A stretch of DNA of 64,000 bases. It comes from RGIG8597 sp045133795. GTDB taxonomy: Bacteria; Spirochaetota; GWE2-31-10. The DNA lies in assembly GCA_045133795.1 (NCBI GenBank), contig JBGUUT010000108.1:15442-79441 (forward strand). The letters are read 5' to 3'. Shown here piece after piece: positions 36,747 to 46,044 of this stretch (position 1 is its first letter; every line of letters begins with the position of its first letter). A program made the position numbers and the translations under genes. The notes below the pieces were generated by a model. That model ran no database searches. It was given only the letters and a program-made list of their open reading frames with translations, and was not told the origin of the DNA.

Positions 36747-37058
36747 ATGACTAAAATAGAAATTGTTTCAATGATTCAACAAAAAATCCTAGAAGACAAT
36801 ACAAAATCTAAAAGCCAATTTACTCAAAAAAATCTAATGTTAATTCTTGATACGTTTTTTGATATTGTAAAAAATAGTATTACAGAAGGAGAACATATCG
36901 AATTGCGTGGCTTTGGAACTTTTGAAAGAAAAATAAGGGAAGCTAAAAAGGCGATTAATCCCAGAACAAAAGAATCCATCGTTGTAGAAAAACATGCAGT
37001 TCCAGTCTTTCGTCCGGGAAAAGAATTAAAAGAATTTGTCCGAACTTCTAAAGTTTAA
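36747..37058 (+). CDS. HU-family DNA-binding protein
   Basis: The 103-residue product (ATG at 36747; an upstream TTG at 36723 keeps the frame open but is not needed) has HU hallmarks: LRGFGTFERKIREAKKAINPRTKE and a closing FRPGKELKEFV. HU bends DNA and compacts the nucleoid. Whether it is HU or an IHF-like paralogue cannot be told from one copy. Confidence 0.9.
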   Translation: MTKIEIVSMIQQKILEDNTKSKSQFTQKNLMLILDTFFDIVKNSITEGEHIELRGFGTFERKIREAKKAINPRTKESIVVEKHAVPVFRPGKELKEFVRTSKV

Positions 37059-37140
37059 TAATAAAAAACACAAATTTTTATGTTAGGTTTTACAGGCTAT
37101 AATTTGATGAGGGGAAAACTCAAAGGCGAGGAAATAAAAA

Positions 37141-37491
37141 GTGAGTCAGGTTTTAGCAAATTATTATAATAATAAGTGTGTAAAAACTATTTTGGGAGAA
37201 AAGACAGAATTTATAGGAAAAATGTCTTTTAATGATTCTTTAAAAATTAACGGAAGTTTTAAGGGAACGATAAATGCATCGGGATTATTGTGGATAGGAG
37301 AAGGTGCATCTGTTTCTGCTAATATTTCTGCTAAGTCAGTTGTTGTCTCAGGAACTGTAAATGGCGATATTTGTGCAAGTGAAAAAATAGATATGCTGGT
37401 TTCCGGTAGAGTCTATGGAAATATAAAAGCAAAGAAGATTAAGATTTCTGATGGTGTTATTTTTAATGGTGAATGTGAAATCATTAAATAA
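37141..37491 (+). CDS. Bactofilin family cytoskeletal protein
   Basis: The 116-residue protein consists of a short N-terminal tail and a right-handed beta-helix (FIGKMSFNDSLKINGSFKG, repeats of V/I-x-G), typical of bactofilins, which polymerise without nucleotide and act in cell shape or wall placement. It starts at GTG after GAGG and lies 58 bases before rho. Confidence 0.88.
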   Translation: MSQVLANYYNNKCVKTILGEKTEFIGKMSFNDSLKINGSFKGTINASGLLWIGEGASVSANISAKSVVVSGTVNGDICASEKIDMLVSGRVYGNIKAKKIKISDGVIFNGECEIIK

Positions 37492-37549
37492 CTCAATATG
37501 ATTAAAAATAATATATGTACATTTAATAAACTTCTAGCGGAGAAAGATA

Positions 37550-39163
37550 ATGACTGAAGATGATTTAATACCGGTAGAAAGTACGGCGGCTGAAGTTGTT
37601 CCGGTTAAGGAAGAGCCTTCTGTTGCTAATACTGAGCCAGTAGTATCAGAGAGTAATTCTAATGCAGAACAAAATAGTAGTGTTGTTGAAGTATCAGAAC
37701 CACCCAAAAGAAAAACTAGAAAAGTTGTAGAGACGGTAACAAACAATAGTAAGAGAAATAATAATAATAGTCGTTACAACGGTGTAGTACGTAAAAAAAG
37801 ACAAGCACCGACTAATAAAGATTCTTATATAACGGCAGAACTTACAGAGCGTTATGAGAAGCTTTTGAATGACCCAAATGCACCTAGATTGAATATTAAT
37901 GATTTAACAAATCTAAATATTCAGGAATTAAAAGAAAAAGCAGAACTTGCCGGAGTTTCAGCAGAGAATATTGCTTCAATGAAAAAGCAAGACATTATTT
38001 TCAATATTTTAAAAACACATGTAGAAAATAACGGAATTATTTTTGCATCAGGTGTATTGGAAATATTACCGGAAGGTTATGGTTTTCTAAGAAGTGTGAA
38101 TTATAATTATTTATCCGGTCCGGATGACATTTATATTTCATCGAGTCAAATTAAGCGTTTTTATTTAAAAACCGGTGATACGGTAAGCGGCCAGATTCGA
38201 CCGCCTAAAGAAGGTGAAAAATATTTTGCTTTATTGCGTGTAGAATCAATTAACGGAGAAAGTCCGGAATCGACATATCACAGAATTTTATTTGATAATT
38301 TGACACCGTTACATCCGACAGAGCGTTTTAATTTATCTGGTAATCCAGAAACATGCAATTTGACGACACGAATTATTGATTTGTTTGCACCGATAGGAAA
38401 AGGTCAAAGAGGTTTGATTATCTCCCCTCCTAAGGCTGGTAAAACAACGATATTGCAAACTATTGCTAATGCTATAGTAAGTAATCATCCGGAAGTATAT
38501 TTAATTATGTTATTAATAGATGAGCGTCCGGAAGAAGTTACGGAAATGCAACGTAGCGTAAAAGGTGAAGTTGTAAGTTCGACTTTTGATGAACCGGCGA
38601 CAAGACATGTTCAAGTAGCAGAAATGGTTTTGGAAAAAGCGAAACGTTTGGTTGAGAATAAAAAAGATGTTGTAATTGTTCTTGATTCGATAACTCGTTT
38701 GGCAAGAGCTTATAACCAGGTTGTACCGACTTCAGGAAAGATTTTATCCGGTGGTGTTGATTCTAATGCATTACATAAACCTAAAAGATTTTTTGGTGCG
38801 GCAAGAAATATCGAAGAAGGCGGTAGTTTAACCATTATCGCTTCTGGTTTAATTGATGATGGTTCAAAGATGGATGAGGTTATCTTTGAAGAGTTTAAAG
38901 GTACCGGAAACATGGAATTGTCTTTGGACAGAAAGCTGGCAGAAAAACGAGTTTTTCCGGCGTTAAACATAAAGAAATCAAGTACAAGAAAAGAAGACTT
39001 GTTGCTTTCTGAAGAAGAATTAGCAAAATTATGGATTCTGAGAAAGGCGTTGTTTGATATGGATGACATACCTTTATTAGAGTTTTTAATTGATAAAATA
39101 AAGAAAACTAAAACCAATGAAGAGTTTCTGGCTTCAATGAATGATAATAAAGCTAGGCAATAA
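37550..39163 (+). CDS. rho: Transcription termination factor Rho
   Basis: Rho is an RNA-translocating hexameric ATPase. The 537-residue product has an extra disordered N-terminal region of about 100 residues rich in Ser, Asn, Glu and Lys. Then come the Rho N-terminal helical domain ([14 protein letters not shown]), a cold-shock-like RNA-binding domain and the ATPase core with [10 protein letters not shown] and [13 protein letters not shown]. The low-complexity insertion resembles those in other spirochaete and actinobacterial Rho proteins. rpmE follows after 62 bases. Confidence 0.96.
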   Translation: MTEDDLIPVESTAAEVVPVKEEPSVANTEPVVSESNSNAEQNSSVVEVSEPPKRKTRKVVETVTNNSKRNNNNSRYNGVVRKKRQAPTNKDSYITAELTERYEKLLNDPNAPRLNINDLTNLNIQELKEKAELAGVSAENIASMKKQDIIFNILKTHVENNGIIFASGVLEILPEGYGFLRSVNYNYLSGPDDIYISSSQIKRFYLKTGDTVSGQIRPPKEGEKYFALLRVESINGESPESTYHRILFDNLTPLHPTERFNLSGNPETCNLTTRIIDLFAPIGKGQRGLIISPPKAGKTTILQTIANAIVSNHPEVYLIMLLIDERPEEVTEMQRSVKGEVVSSTFDEPATRHVQVAEMVLEKAKRLVENKKDVVIVLDSITRLARAYNQVVPTSGKILSGGVDSNALHKPKRFFGAARNIEEGGSLTIIASGLIDDGSKMDEVIFEEFKGTGNMELSLDRKLAEKRVFPALNIKKSSTRKEDLLLSEEELAKLWILRKALFDMDDIPLLEFLIDKIKKTKTNEEFLASMNDNKARQ

Positions 39164-39225
39164 CATTGATTTTTTTTCTATAATATATTATTAAACAAAA
39201 GGTTATTACTTAAGGAGAAAGAAAA

Positions 39226-39426
39226 ATGAGAGATGGAATTCATCCAAATTATGTAGAAGCTACAGTTATTTGTGGTTGTGGGAATACCTTCAAAACAATG
39301 TCTACTTCAAAAGAAATTAAAGTGGAAATTTGTTCAAAATGTCACCCTTTCTTTACTGGTAAGCAGAATCTTGTAGATACTGCAGGAAGAATTGAAAAAT
39401 TCAAAAACAGATATAATATTAAATAA
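39226..39426 (+). CDS. rpmE: 50S ribosomal protein L31, zinc-binding type
   Basis: The 66-residue protein has Cys16, Cys18, Cys36 and Cys39, the full zinc-site set of the C+ form of L31, so the cell likely relies on zinc here and may release it under starvation. AAGGAG precedes the ATG. Confidence 0.95.
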   Translation: MRDGIHPNYVEATVICGCGNTFKTMSTSKEIKVEICSKCHPFFTGKQNLVDTAGRIEKFKNRYNIK

Positions 39427-39490
39427 TTTATTTTGTTATGCAGTGGGATTTTATCCAATGCGAGAGTTTCAATTCTGTTTATTTGTGAAT

Positions 39491-39528
39491 ACCCTTTTAG
39501 TTTAGATAAAAAACTGAAAGGGTTTTTT
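39491..39528 (+). terminator. Terminator of rpmE
   Basis: ACCCTTTTAGTTT pairs with AAACTGAAAGGGT around a 7-base loop, with six T following. Confidence 0.8.
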
Positions 39529-39628
39529 CATTTACGTATGCATGCAAAAATATTTAATTTTGTAGATTACAAAAAGCATGAATAAATGTATAAGTTAGCG
39601 ACTTTTTTGGAAAACGGGAGGTGGCGTT

Positions 39629-40324
39629 ATGAATGACCAAAAACGAAAATTAAGCAAAGACGGAAGTATACATGTAACAGATGAAAAGTTTAATACAATA
39701 TCTCATATGTTAGGATTAATGGTTTCACTTTTAGGAGTTGCAGTTTTAATTGTAAGTGCAGCAATACAAAAAGCACCATGGAAGATTGTCAGTTTTTCAT
39801 TATATGGTTTTTCGTTACTCGGAATGTTTTTATTCAGTACATTACATCATGGAATAAATGGAACACATAAAATAGAAGAAATATTCAGATTGTTTGATTA
39901 TGCAGCAATATTTCCATTAATTGCAGGAACTTATACGCCTTTGTGTTTGGTAACAATGCGTGGTGATGACTTTTGGAAACCTTATGCGTGGTGTATATTT
40001 GGTGTTGTTTGGTTTTTGGCAATATTAGGAATATCTTTAAAAGGTGCAATGTCTTGGTTGCCTAAGTGGGTTACAACTACTATTTATGTAGGAATGGGCT
40101 GGGTCGGCGGATTGTTATTGGTTCCTGTATATAAACTTTGTGGAATAATGGCTGTTGTGTTGATATTGTTAGGTGGTGTATTTTATACCGTAGGATCATT
40201 GATATTTTTTATGGAAAAACCTAATCCGATAGAGGGAAAGTTTGGATTTCATGAGATATGGCATATTTTTGTTATATTGGGAGCATTATCACATTATTTA
40301 GTAATGCTTATTTATGTTTTATAA
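39629..40324 (+). CDS. Hemolysin III/PAQR-family membrane protein
   Basis: The 231-residue protein has seven hydrophobic helices and the family's metal-ligand positions: Ser/His near helix 1 (NTISHMLG), LHHG after helix 2 and HEIWHIFVILGALSHY at the end. These proteins are related to adiponectin receptors and act as zinc-dependent membrane hydrolases; a direct haemolytic role should not be assumed. A GGGAGG site precedes the ATG. Confidence 0.88.
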   Translation: MNDQKRKLSKDGSIHVTDEKFNTISHMLGLMVSLLGVAVLIVSAAIQKAPWKIVSFSLYGFSLLGMFLFSTLHHGINGTHKIEEIFRLFDYAAIFPLIAGTYTPLCLVTMRGDDFWKPYAWCIFGVVWFLAILGISLKGAMSWLPKWVTTTIYVGMGWVGGLLLVPVYKLCGIMAVVLILLGGVFYTVGSLIFFMEKPNPIEGKFGFHEIWHIFVILGALSHYLVMLIYVL

Positions 40325-40331
40325 ATAAAAT

Positions 40332-40372
40332 AAGACATCAATTCTATAAAAGGTAGAATTGATGTCTTTTGT
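40332..40372. terminator. Bidirectional terminator between hemolysin III gene and the coiled-coil gene
   Basis: AAGACATCAATTCT pairs perfectly with AGAATTGATGTCTT; T- and A-runs flank the stem, and the neighbouring genes converge. Confidence 0.8.
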
Positions 40373-40413
40373 TTTATGAACAAAGTAGACGTTGTATCAT
40401 TTTAGAAAGAAAA

Positions 40414-41139
40414 TTATTTCTTTTTAGTTGTGTCAGCTTTTTCAGTTTCAGCAGTATTTGCTGTTTCTTCACCATCTTCTGCAGGTTGTTCTTCAGCGGG
40501 AACCAAAAGCTCAGCTTCAGTTATTAAAGCATCGCCTTGAGATACAGAATCTGCAAGTAATGAGTTTTGAGCTGCAATTGCATCAATTTCATTCTTAATT
40601 TTTTTGATTTCAAAAGTATTTGCATTGATTTTATAAGTTGCATCAGATAGTTCGTATCTTTTTTGCATGATAGTGTTTGTTTTTTCAGTAAGTTCTTTTT
40701 TTAAGTTTGCAGATTCAGTTGCAAGTTTATCTTTTGTTGCAGTTAATTTTTCATAAGAAGCAACGGCATTAGCTTTTGCATCTGCATCAATTGCAACTTC
40801 AGATAAATATAGAATATTTGTTGATTCTGCATTGATTTTTTCAGTCATAGCAGTAATACTTGCGATTTTTTTCTGAATTTCTAAAGATGCATCTTCTTCT
40901 GTTGTAATTTCAGTAGTTAATGTATCAATTTTTGTTTGTAATTCAGTGTTTGCAGTTTCCAATTCTGCAACTTTTGCATTTAATTCTTCTGTTTTGGTTT
41001 TTGGTGCTTCTGTTGTTTCTTCTACTTTTACTTCTTTTGTGTCAACAGCTTTTGGTTGAGTTTTCTTTGTTTGTGCAAAAGTAAAAGACAATTGGCATAA
41101 AAGCATTAAAACTACGAATAATTTGATTTTGTTTTTCAT
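40414..41139 (-). CDS. Exported coiled-coil protein
   Basis: The 241-residue product has a signal peptide (about 1-22, ending FAQT). A nearly continuous coiled coil (about 45-205) rich in Glu, Lys, Thr and Ala follows, with an acidic tail ending in four Lys-rich residues. It lacks an outer-membrane or enzymatic motif. A periplasmic spacer or murein-associated role is possible but unproven. It lies downstream of the pyruvate kinase gene on the same strand but beyond that gene's terminator. Confidence 0.7.
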   Translation of the reverse strand: MKNKIKLFVVLMLLCQLSFTFAQTKKTQPKAVDTKEVKVEETTEAPKTKTEELNAKVAELETANTELQTKIDTLTTEITTEEDASLEIQKKIASITAMTEKINAESTNILYLSEVAIDADAKANAVASYEKLTATKDKLATESANLKKELTEKTNTIMQKRYELSDATYKINANTFEIKKIKNEIDAIAAQNSLLADSVSQGDALITEAELLVPAEEQPAEDGEETANTAETEKADTTKKK

Positions 41140-41240
41140 TGAAAAGCTCCTTAAAATAAAAAAATGTAGGTAGATTATATATGTCTTTTTTTTTAAAAGG
41201 AAGCCTTTTTTGTAAAGTATTGTTTTTTTAAAAAATGATA

Positions 41241-41284
41241 AAAAAAGTACCTAATCAAATAATATTTGAATTAGGTACTTTTAA
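41241..41284 (-). terminator. Terminator of pyruvate kinase gene
   Basis: AAAAAGTACCTAAT pairs with ATTAGGTACTTTT; on the minus strand six or more T follow the stem, just past the pyk stop. Confidence 0.75.
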
Positions 41285-41308
41285 GAGTTTAATAAGTATA
41301 ATTAAATC

Positions 41309-43081
41309 TTATTTTACTTTTCCTGAGTAAATGCTCATTTCGCATCCGCTTACGATTACTTCTTCACCGTTTTCAAACAATGATGAAGCGTTCTTTACTC
41401 CGGAAACCATAGCTGTTAAGTTCACATTTTCTTCTTTTAATACATCGAAAGAGAACTCAGAAGAATCTTCAAGGATAATTCCTTTTACATTTTTCAATGC
41501 ACCTTTGAAAGATTCATCTAATTTTGCAGTTAACAATATAGAACCTTCTGCAACTTTTTTAGCTTCTTCAGCGTTAGCAACTTTTGCGATTTTACCTGTT
41601 GCAGAACATCCGAATCCTTTATCAGCTCTGCATTGTTTTTTGCAAGCAGTGTGGATTTTCATGATGTTAGGAACACCGGCCAAGATAACTGCTTTTTCGA
41701 AATTATCTAAGTAACCTTTTTCAAGAGCCAAATCGATTGATTTATCAAATAAAGCATCTGTATCTTCGATAACATCAACAACATCAGAGTAAACACCAGA
41801 AAGAATCATTAATTGTCTTGCAACTCTTTCAGAAGTTGTAGGAGCGAAAATGATTTGTTTAGGTCTGAACTTACTGATTTGTTTTGCTGTATTTCCACTC
41901 ATTGTAGGAGCGATAATAACTTCTGCATTAAGTTCTTTAGCTGAAATGTAAGTAGCTTTAGCTGTTGCTTCTGCAATATTTTTTGCAGGGTGAAGTTCCA
42001 TATATTTGTTTGTTGTAGCACGATATTCTTCAGAATCTTCGATTGTTTTTGCAATAGTAGCCATTGTAGTAACAGCTTCTAGTGGCCAATCTCCGTTAGC
42101 TGTTTCACCAGAAAGCATAACTGCATCTGTACCGTCGAAAATTGCATTAGCAACGTCATTAGATTCAGCTCTTGTTGGGCGTGGATTGTTAATCATTGAA
42201 TCCAACATCTGAGTAGCTGTAACAACAGGTTTTCCGGCAGCATTACATTTAGCAATGATTTTTTTCTGTGCCAAAGGAATGTCTTGGATAGGAATTTGTA
42301 CACCTAAGTCTCCACGAGCTACCATTATACCGTCAGATACACGGATAATGTCGTCAATGTTAGACAAACCTTCATCATCTTCAATTTTTGAAATGATTTT
42401 TACGTCAGCTCCGCCTACTTCTGCAAGATATTTTCTCATTTCCATAACGTCAGAAGCTTTTCTGATAAAAGAAGCTGCAACAAAGTGGATTCCGTTTTTA
42501 ACACCCATTTCCAAGTCAGCTCTATCTTTTTCTGCCATAGCAGGAAGACGAGTGTGAACACCTACAACGTTTACGTTCTTTCTTGCCCCTAATTCTCCGC
42601 CGGCTTCGATAAGACATCTGATGTCATCGTTAGGCATTACTTCAAGAACTTTTAATTTGAATACACCGTCAGCGATGTAAACATAAGTTTTATCTGTAAT
42701 TCCTACGTTTCTGATATCTTCAGGAAGAAGATTATAAGATAATGCAATTTTTTCAGCAGAACATTCAAAAGTTTCGTAATCTTTAACAGTTAAAAGAATT
42801 TCTTTACCTGCTTCAAGTTGGATTTTTTTACCGTCTTTAAGTACGCCACCTGTACGGATTTCCGGACCTTTAGTGTCCAAAAGATATGCACAAGGAATAC
42901 CTGATTGTTTAACTGCTTCTTTTACAACATCCATTTGGTCTTTTTTTTCTTTATGGTCACCGTGAGAAAAATTGAAACGTGCAACATTCATTCCGGCTGC
43001 TAACATTTTTTTCAATGTTTCAACGTCGTGACAGCTTGGTCCGATTGTACAAACAATTTTTGTTCTTTTTAAATCTTTCAT
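41309..43081 (-). CDS. pyk: Pyruvate kinase with extra C-terminal domain
   Basis: The enzyme makes pyruvate and ATP from phosphoenolpyruvate. The 590-residue product shows CTIGPSCHDVETL, NFSHGDHKEK, DTKGPEIRTGG, the IDDIIRVSDGIMVARGDLGVQ region and MLDSMINNPRPTRAE. After the normal core (about 475 residues) it continues for about 110 residues resembling the PEP-utiliser-type domain of some Bacillus/Geobacillus enzymes, but without an obvious phosphohistidine motif. It is transcribed alone. Confidence 0.95.
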   Translation of the reverse strand: MKDLKRTKIVCTIGPSCHDVETLKKMLAAGMNVARFNFSHGDHKEKKDQMDVVKEAVKQSGIPCAYLLDTKGPEIRTGGVLKDGKKIQLEAGKEILLTVKDYETFECSAEKIALSYNLLPEDIRNVGITDKTYVYIADGVFKLKVLEVMPNDDIRCLIEAGGELGARKNVNVVGVHTRLPAMAEKDRADLEMGVKNGIHFVAASFIRKASDVMEMRKYLAEVGGADVKIISKIEDDEGLSNIDDIIRVSDGIMVARGDLGVQIPIQDIPLAQKKIIAKCNAAGKPVVTATQMLDSMINNPRPTRAESNDVANAIFDGTDAVMLSGETANGDWPLEAVTTMATIAKTIEDSEEYRATTNKYMELHPAKNIAEATAKATYISAKELNAEVIIAPTMSGNTAKQISKFRPKQIIFAPTTSERVARQLMILSGVYSDVVDVIEDTDALFDKSIDLALEKGYLDNFEKAVILAGVPNIMKIHTACKKQCRADKGFGCSATGKIAKVANAEEAKKVAEGSILLTAKLDESFKGALKNVKGIILEDSSEFSFDVLKEENVNLTAMVSGVKNASSLFENGEEVIVSGCEMSIYSGKVK

Positions 43082-43221
43082 TAATACCTTCCTTGTTTTA
43101 TTAAAATATTAAAAATAATTTCCTAAAATATTTGTTTTTTGGTACAAAACTTAGTAACTTTTCGTGCTCGGAAAAGCAGGCTACTTATAACATAAAAGAA
43201 AGGACTTGGAAAGTTTTTTAA

Positions 43222-43869
43222 ATGAAATTAACGAACATAAACATGAGTAAGAAAAAAGCATTTGTTCTTTTGTTTGTAGGTATGACATTTTTTTCTGTAG
43301 CTTCTCATTTTGATAATATCCAATGGGAAAAATCACGTGTAGATAAAAATGTAACTTTGTATAGTGTCGGCGGAGACGGTTGCAATTATTATAAGACAGA
43401 AGCAATTATTGATAAATCTTATGGTTATAAAGCAGAAGATTTAATGAATATAATTTTAGATTACGAAAAATATCAACAGATTTTTGTAAAGACGACAGCT
43501 TTTTTCCCGGTAAAGGAAACCAATAAAGGAACGGTTGTTTATTGCAGAATTGATTTTTCACCGATGAAAGACAGAGATTATCATATTTTGATGACGAAAG
43601 ATTGTACTTCGGATACCCAGACATTAGAATGGAAACCTTATAACGGAATGGATGTGAAAGCGGCAGAAAAGGATTGTCAACGTGTAAATCATGTTTACGG
43701 CAGATGGCAATTTAAAGATTTACCGGACGGAAATGTAAGGCTCAGTACTGAATATTATAATAATTGGGAATATAAGAATCTTTCGATGAAAATTGTAACG
43801 CCGTTTGAAAAAGATGTGGCAGTTAATAATATGAAAGCATTTTTACGTTATGTCATGAAAAGAAAATAG
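43222..43869 (+). CDS. Exported START/SRPBCC-like lipid-binding protein
   Basis: The 215-residue protein has an N-terminal membrane-spanning signal (about 9-28) and a START-type domain: YSVGGDGCNYYKTEAII, then IILDYEKYQQIFVKTTAFFPV, CRIDFSPMKDRDYHILM and SMKIVTPFEKDVAVNNMKAFLRYV. Such domains bind hydrophobic ligands in a deep groove. The first ATG is used; a second in-frame ATG at 43243 is possible. The deacylase gene follows after 9 bases. Confidence 0.75.
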   Translation: MKLTNINMSKKKAFVLLFVGMTFFSVASHFDNIQWEKSRVDKNVTLYSVGGDGCNYYKTEAIIDKSYGYKAEDLMNIILDYEKYQQIFVKTTAFFPVKETNKGTVVYCRIDFSPMKDRDYHILMTKDCTSDTQTLEWKPYNGMDVKAAEKDCQRVNHVYGRWQFKDLPDGNVRLSTEYYNNWEYKNLSMKIVTPFEKDVAVNNMKAFLRYVMKRK

Positions 43870-43878
43870 GAGAATAAA

Positions 43879-44355
43879 ATGGCAGCAAAAACCAATGCAG
43901 CGAGACTTCTTGATACATTAAAGCTTCCGTATGATTTGGTTTCCTATGAAGTGGACGAAGAGCATTTAGATGCGGTACATGTAGCAGAATCTTGCGGTCA
44001 AAATGTAGATCAAGTATTTAAAACACTTGTTGCATTAGGCGACAAGAACGGTATAAATGTTTTTTGTATTCCGGGAGCGTATGAGTTGGATTTAAAAAAA
44101 GCCGCCGCTGCCAGCGGAAATAAGAGCGTAGAAATGGTTAAGGTAAAAGATTTATTTGCGTTAACCGGATATATTCGCGGCGGGTGCTCGCCTTTAGGAA
44201 TGAAAAAGAAATATCCGGTTTTTATAGATGAAACAGCTCAACTTTATGACACGGTATTTGTCAGCGGAGGATTACGCGGCTTACAAATAAAAATAGCACC
44301 CGACAATCTTGCGACTGCAGCAGGTGCTGTTTTTGTGGATTTGCTACATTATTAG
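43879..44355 (+). CDS. ybaK: YbaK/EbsC-family Cys-tRNA(Pro) deacylase
   Basis: The 158-residue enzyme hydrolyses Cys wrongly attached to tRNA-Pro. It has the YbaK pattern, with VFKTLVALGD, the catalytic-site Lys in this segment, and TGYIRGGCSPLGMKK. GGAG lies 7 bases before the ATG. Its stop overlaps the stop of the convergent lipoprotein gene by 4 bases. Confidence 0.92.
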   Translation: MAAKTNAARLLDTLKLPYDLVSYEVDEEHLDAVHVAESCGQNVDQVFKTLVALGDKNGINVFCIPGAYELDLKKAAAASGNKSVEMVKVKDLFALTGYIRGGCSPLGMKKKYPVFIDETAQLYDTVFVSGGLRGLQIKIAPDNLATAAGAVFVDLLHY

Positions 44356-45026
44356 AACTTCAAAAGGAACTCTAATTTTTTCTTAGAATCACCTAGCATA
44401 TCTTTAGATTTGAAATTGTAAGAAGCTGATTTTTTATCGGCAGAAAGAGAAATCCCTTTTGCTTCTAAGATAGGAGTTTTTGTTGTTACGTTTATGGCAA
44501 AGTTACTTTCCATGAAACTGTTATACCAATCAGGTTTATCTTCTTTAACCAATAAAATGTAGTTTTCTAGAGTTTCTACATCGCCCATTTGCGATAAATC
44601 AAGATTTTCAGCGAAAGTATAAACGTTCTTATCTTTTGATAAACTAAATCCCTTTTCTGCAACCGGAAATTGAGTTAATAATAGTTCCAGATTTTTAAAA
44701 TCAACGGAAATTGTTCCAGTATATTTATCTTTATTTTGCTGAATTACGGCACTTTTCAATTTTAAATCTTTCATGTTCATGCTGTTGAAATAAGCAGAAA
44801 ACTCGTTTTGGTCGATTAAAACTGACGGGTCGAAAGGTTCTCCGTTTATTCCCGGGATTGAAGATAAGACAAGTGATAAAATCTCAAAGTCATCATCGTT
44901 AAAAGAATAATTGATTGAAAGTGTTCCGCTTTCTTTGTTTGCATTCATTGCAATATCCATAGAAAAACATGATGTTAATGACAACAATGCAAATGAAAGT
45001 AAAATAGTTAGTAATATTTTTTTCAT
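44352..45026 (-). CDS. Putative lipoprotein, function unknown
   Basis: The 224-residue product has a clear lipoprotein signal (LLSLTSC, Cys20). The rest is a soluble domain of alternating beta strands and helices with Asp/Lys/Ser-rich surface and no motif known to me. It is divergent from the DUF4292 lipoprotein gene across 195 bases that contain an inverted repeat. Confidence 0.7.
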   Translation of the reverse strand: MKKILLTILLSFALLSLTSCFSMDIAMNANKESGTLSINYSFNDDDFEILSLVLSSIPGINGEPFDPSVLIDQNEFSAYFNSMNMKDLKLKSAVIQQNKDKYTGTISVDFKNLELLLTQFPVAEKGFSLSKDKNVYTFAENLDLSQMGDVETLENYILLVKEDKPDWYNSFMESNFAINVTTKTPILEAKGISLSADKKSASYNFKSKDMLGDSKKKLEFLLKF

Positions 45027-45087
45027 TACCTACTCCTTTTTGTTCCCTATGTAGAAAAACTACTATAGATTTGTTTGAAAATAATTG

Positions 45088-45109
45088 TCTATCATTATGA
45101 ATTATGATA
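45088..45109. promoter_or_regulatory. Inverted repeat between divergent lipoprotein genes
   Basis: CTATCAT and ATGATAG are perfect 7-bp arms separated by 8 bases, in the gap between divergently transcribed envelope genes. It could be a shared operator. Confidence 0.3.
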
Positions 45110-45222
45110 GTTTAGCGTGATTTTTTTAAGAAGTCATATTCTTTGCATTTATGCAAAAAAGATGACAAAAAATTGGTTAGACATTAGCAAAATATTTTTA
45201 ATATTGTCAATGAGAGGGTGTT

Positions 45223-46026
45223 TTGAAACTATCAAAATATGGGATTGTAACATTAGTTTTAAGTATGATTATTTGTTTTTTACCTACGGGATGTAAAACA
45301 ATGCAGGTAAAAAATACAGAGAATATAGAAGCAAACGTTTTGTTTAAGCGTGTGATGAAGAATGCAAAGTCGTTAGAATATGTAAATATAGCGACTTCGG
45401 TAATGATTGCAGGAAATAAAATGATTCCGTCTGTTTACATAAAAATGAATGCAAATGCGAATTATTTAGAGAAAAAGACAATTTTACGCTTTTCGGTTTT
45501 ATCAAAGAAATTATTTGATATTGCGATTAATTCGGAAGAAATGACATTGATAAATCATACTGCATCGCAGTTTATAACTTTTCCGGTAGAAGAAATTAAT
45601 TTGGGAAAATTGTTAGGATTAAATTTTGATCCGATTGATGTTGCATATTTTTTAACAGGGAATATTCCTTATACGGAAGAAATGCAAGTCGTTTCATTTT
45701 CCCATAATGAAAAGCAAAATGTTTTGTTAAATTTAACAAACAGTAATTCTGAGTATCAATTAGAGTTTGATAAAAACGGTCGTATGGTTCATGCATTGGC
45801 AAATAATCAATTTTTTCAACCTTTGAATATCGATACATTAACATTTTCAGATAACGAAGGAATTATAATGCCGCAAAAACTAAAGATAACATCGGATGAG
45901 TCTGCGGTATCAATGACATTTTTGGTAAAAAATGTAACTTATGAAAAAAATGATAATTATGAAGCAGATATTCCGCAAGGATACGAACAAATATTTGACA
46001 TTAATGGTATGAAAATTAACCTGTAA
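45223..46026 (+). CDS. DUF4292-like lipoprotein (LolA/LolB-type fold)
   Basis: The 267-residue protein has a lipobox LPTGC (Cys24). Its domain resembles DUF4292: MIAGNKMIPSVYIKMNANANYL, then FSVLSKKLFDIAINSEEMTLINH, with strongly alternating strands as in LolA/LolB-type lipid carriers. It starts at TTG; GAGAGGG lies upstream. The gene for an Omp85-like barrel begins 18 bases after its stop, which suggests the two work together at the outer membrane. Confidence 0.72.
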   Translation: MKLSKYGIVTLVLSMIICFLPTGCKTMQVKNTENIEANVLFKRVMKNAKSLEYVNIATSVMIAGNKMIPSVYIKMNANANYLEKKTILRFSVLSKKLFDIAINSEEMTLINHTASQFITFPVEEINLGKLLGLNFDPIDVAYFLTGNIPYTEEMQVVSFSHNEKQNVLLNLTNSNSEYQLEFDKNGRMVHALANNQFFQPLNIDTLTFSDNEGIIMPQKLKITSDESAVSMTFLVKNVTYEKNDNYEADIPQGYEQIFDINGMKINL

Positions 46027-46044
46027 CGTAAGTAAGGGGTAATA

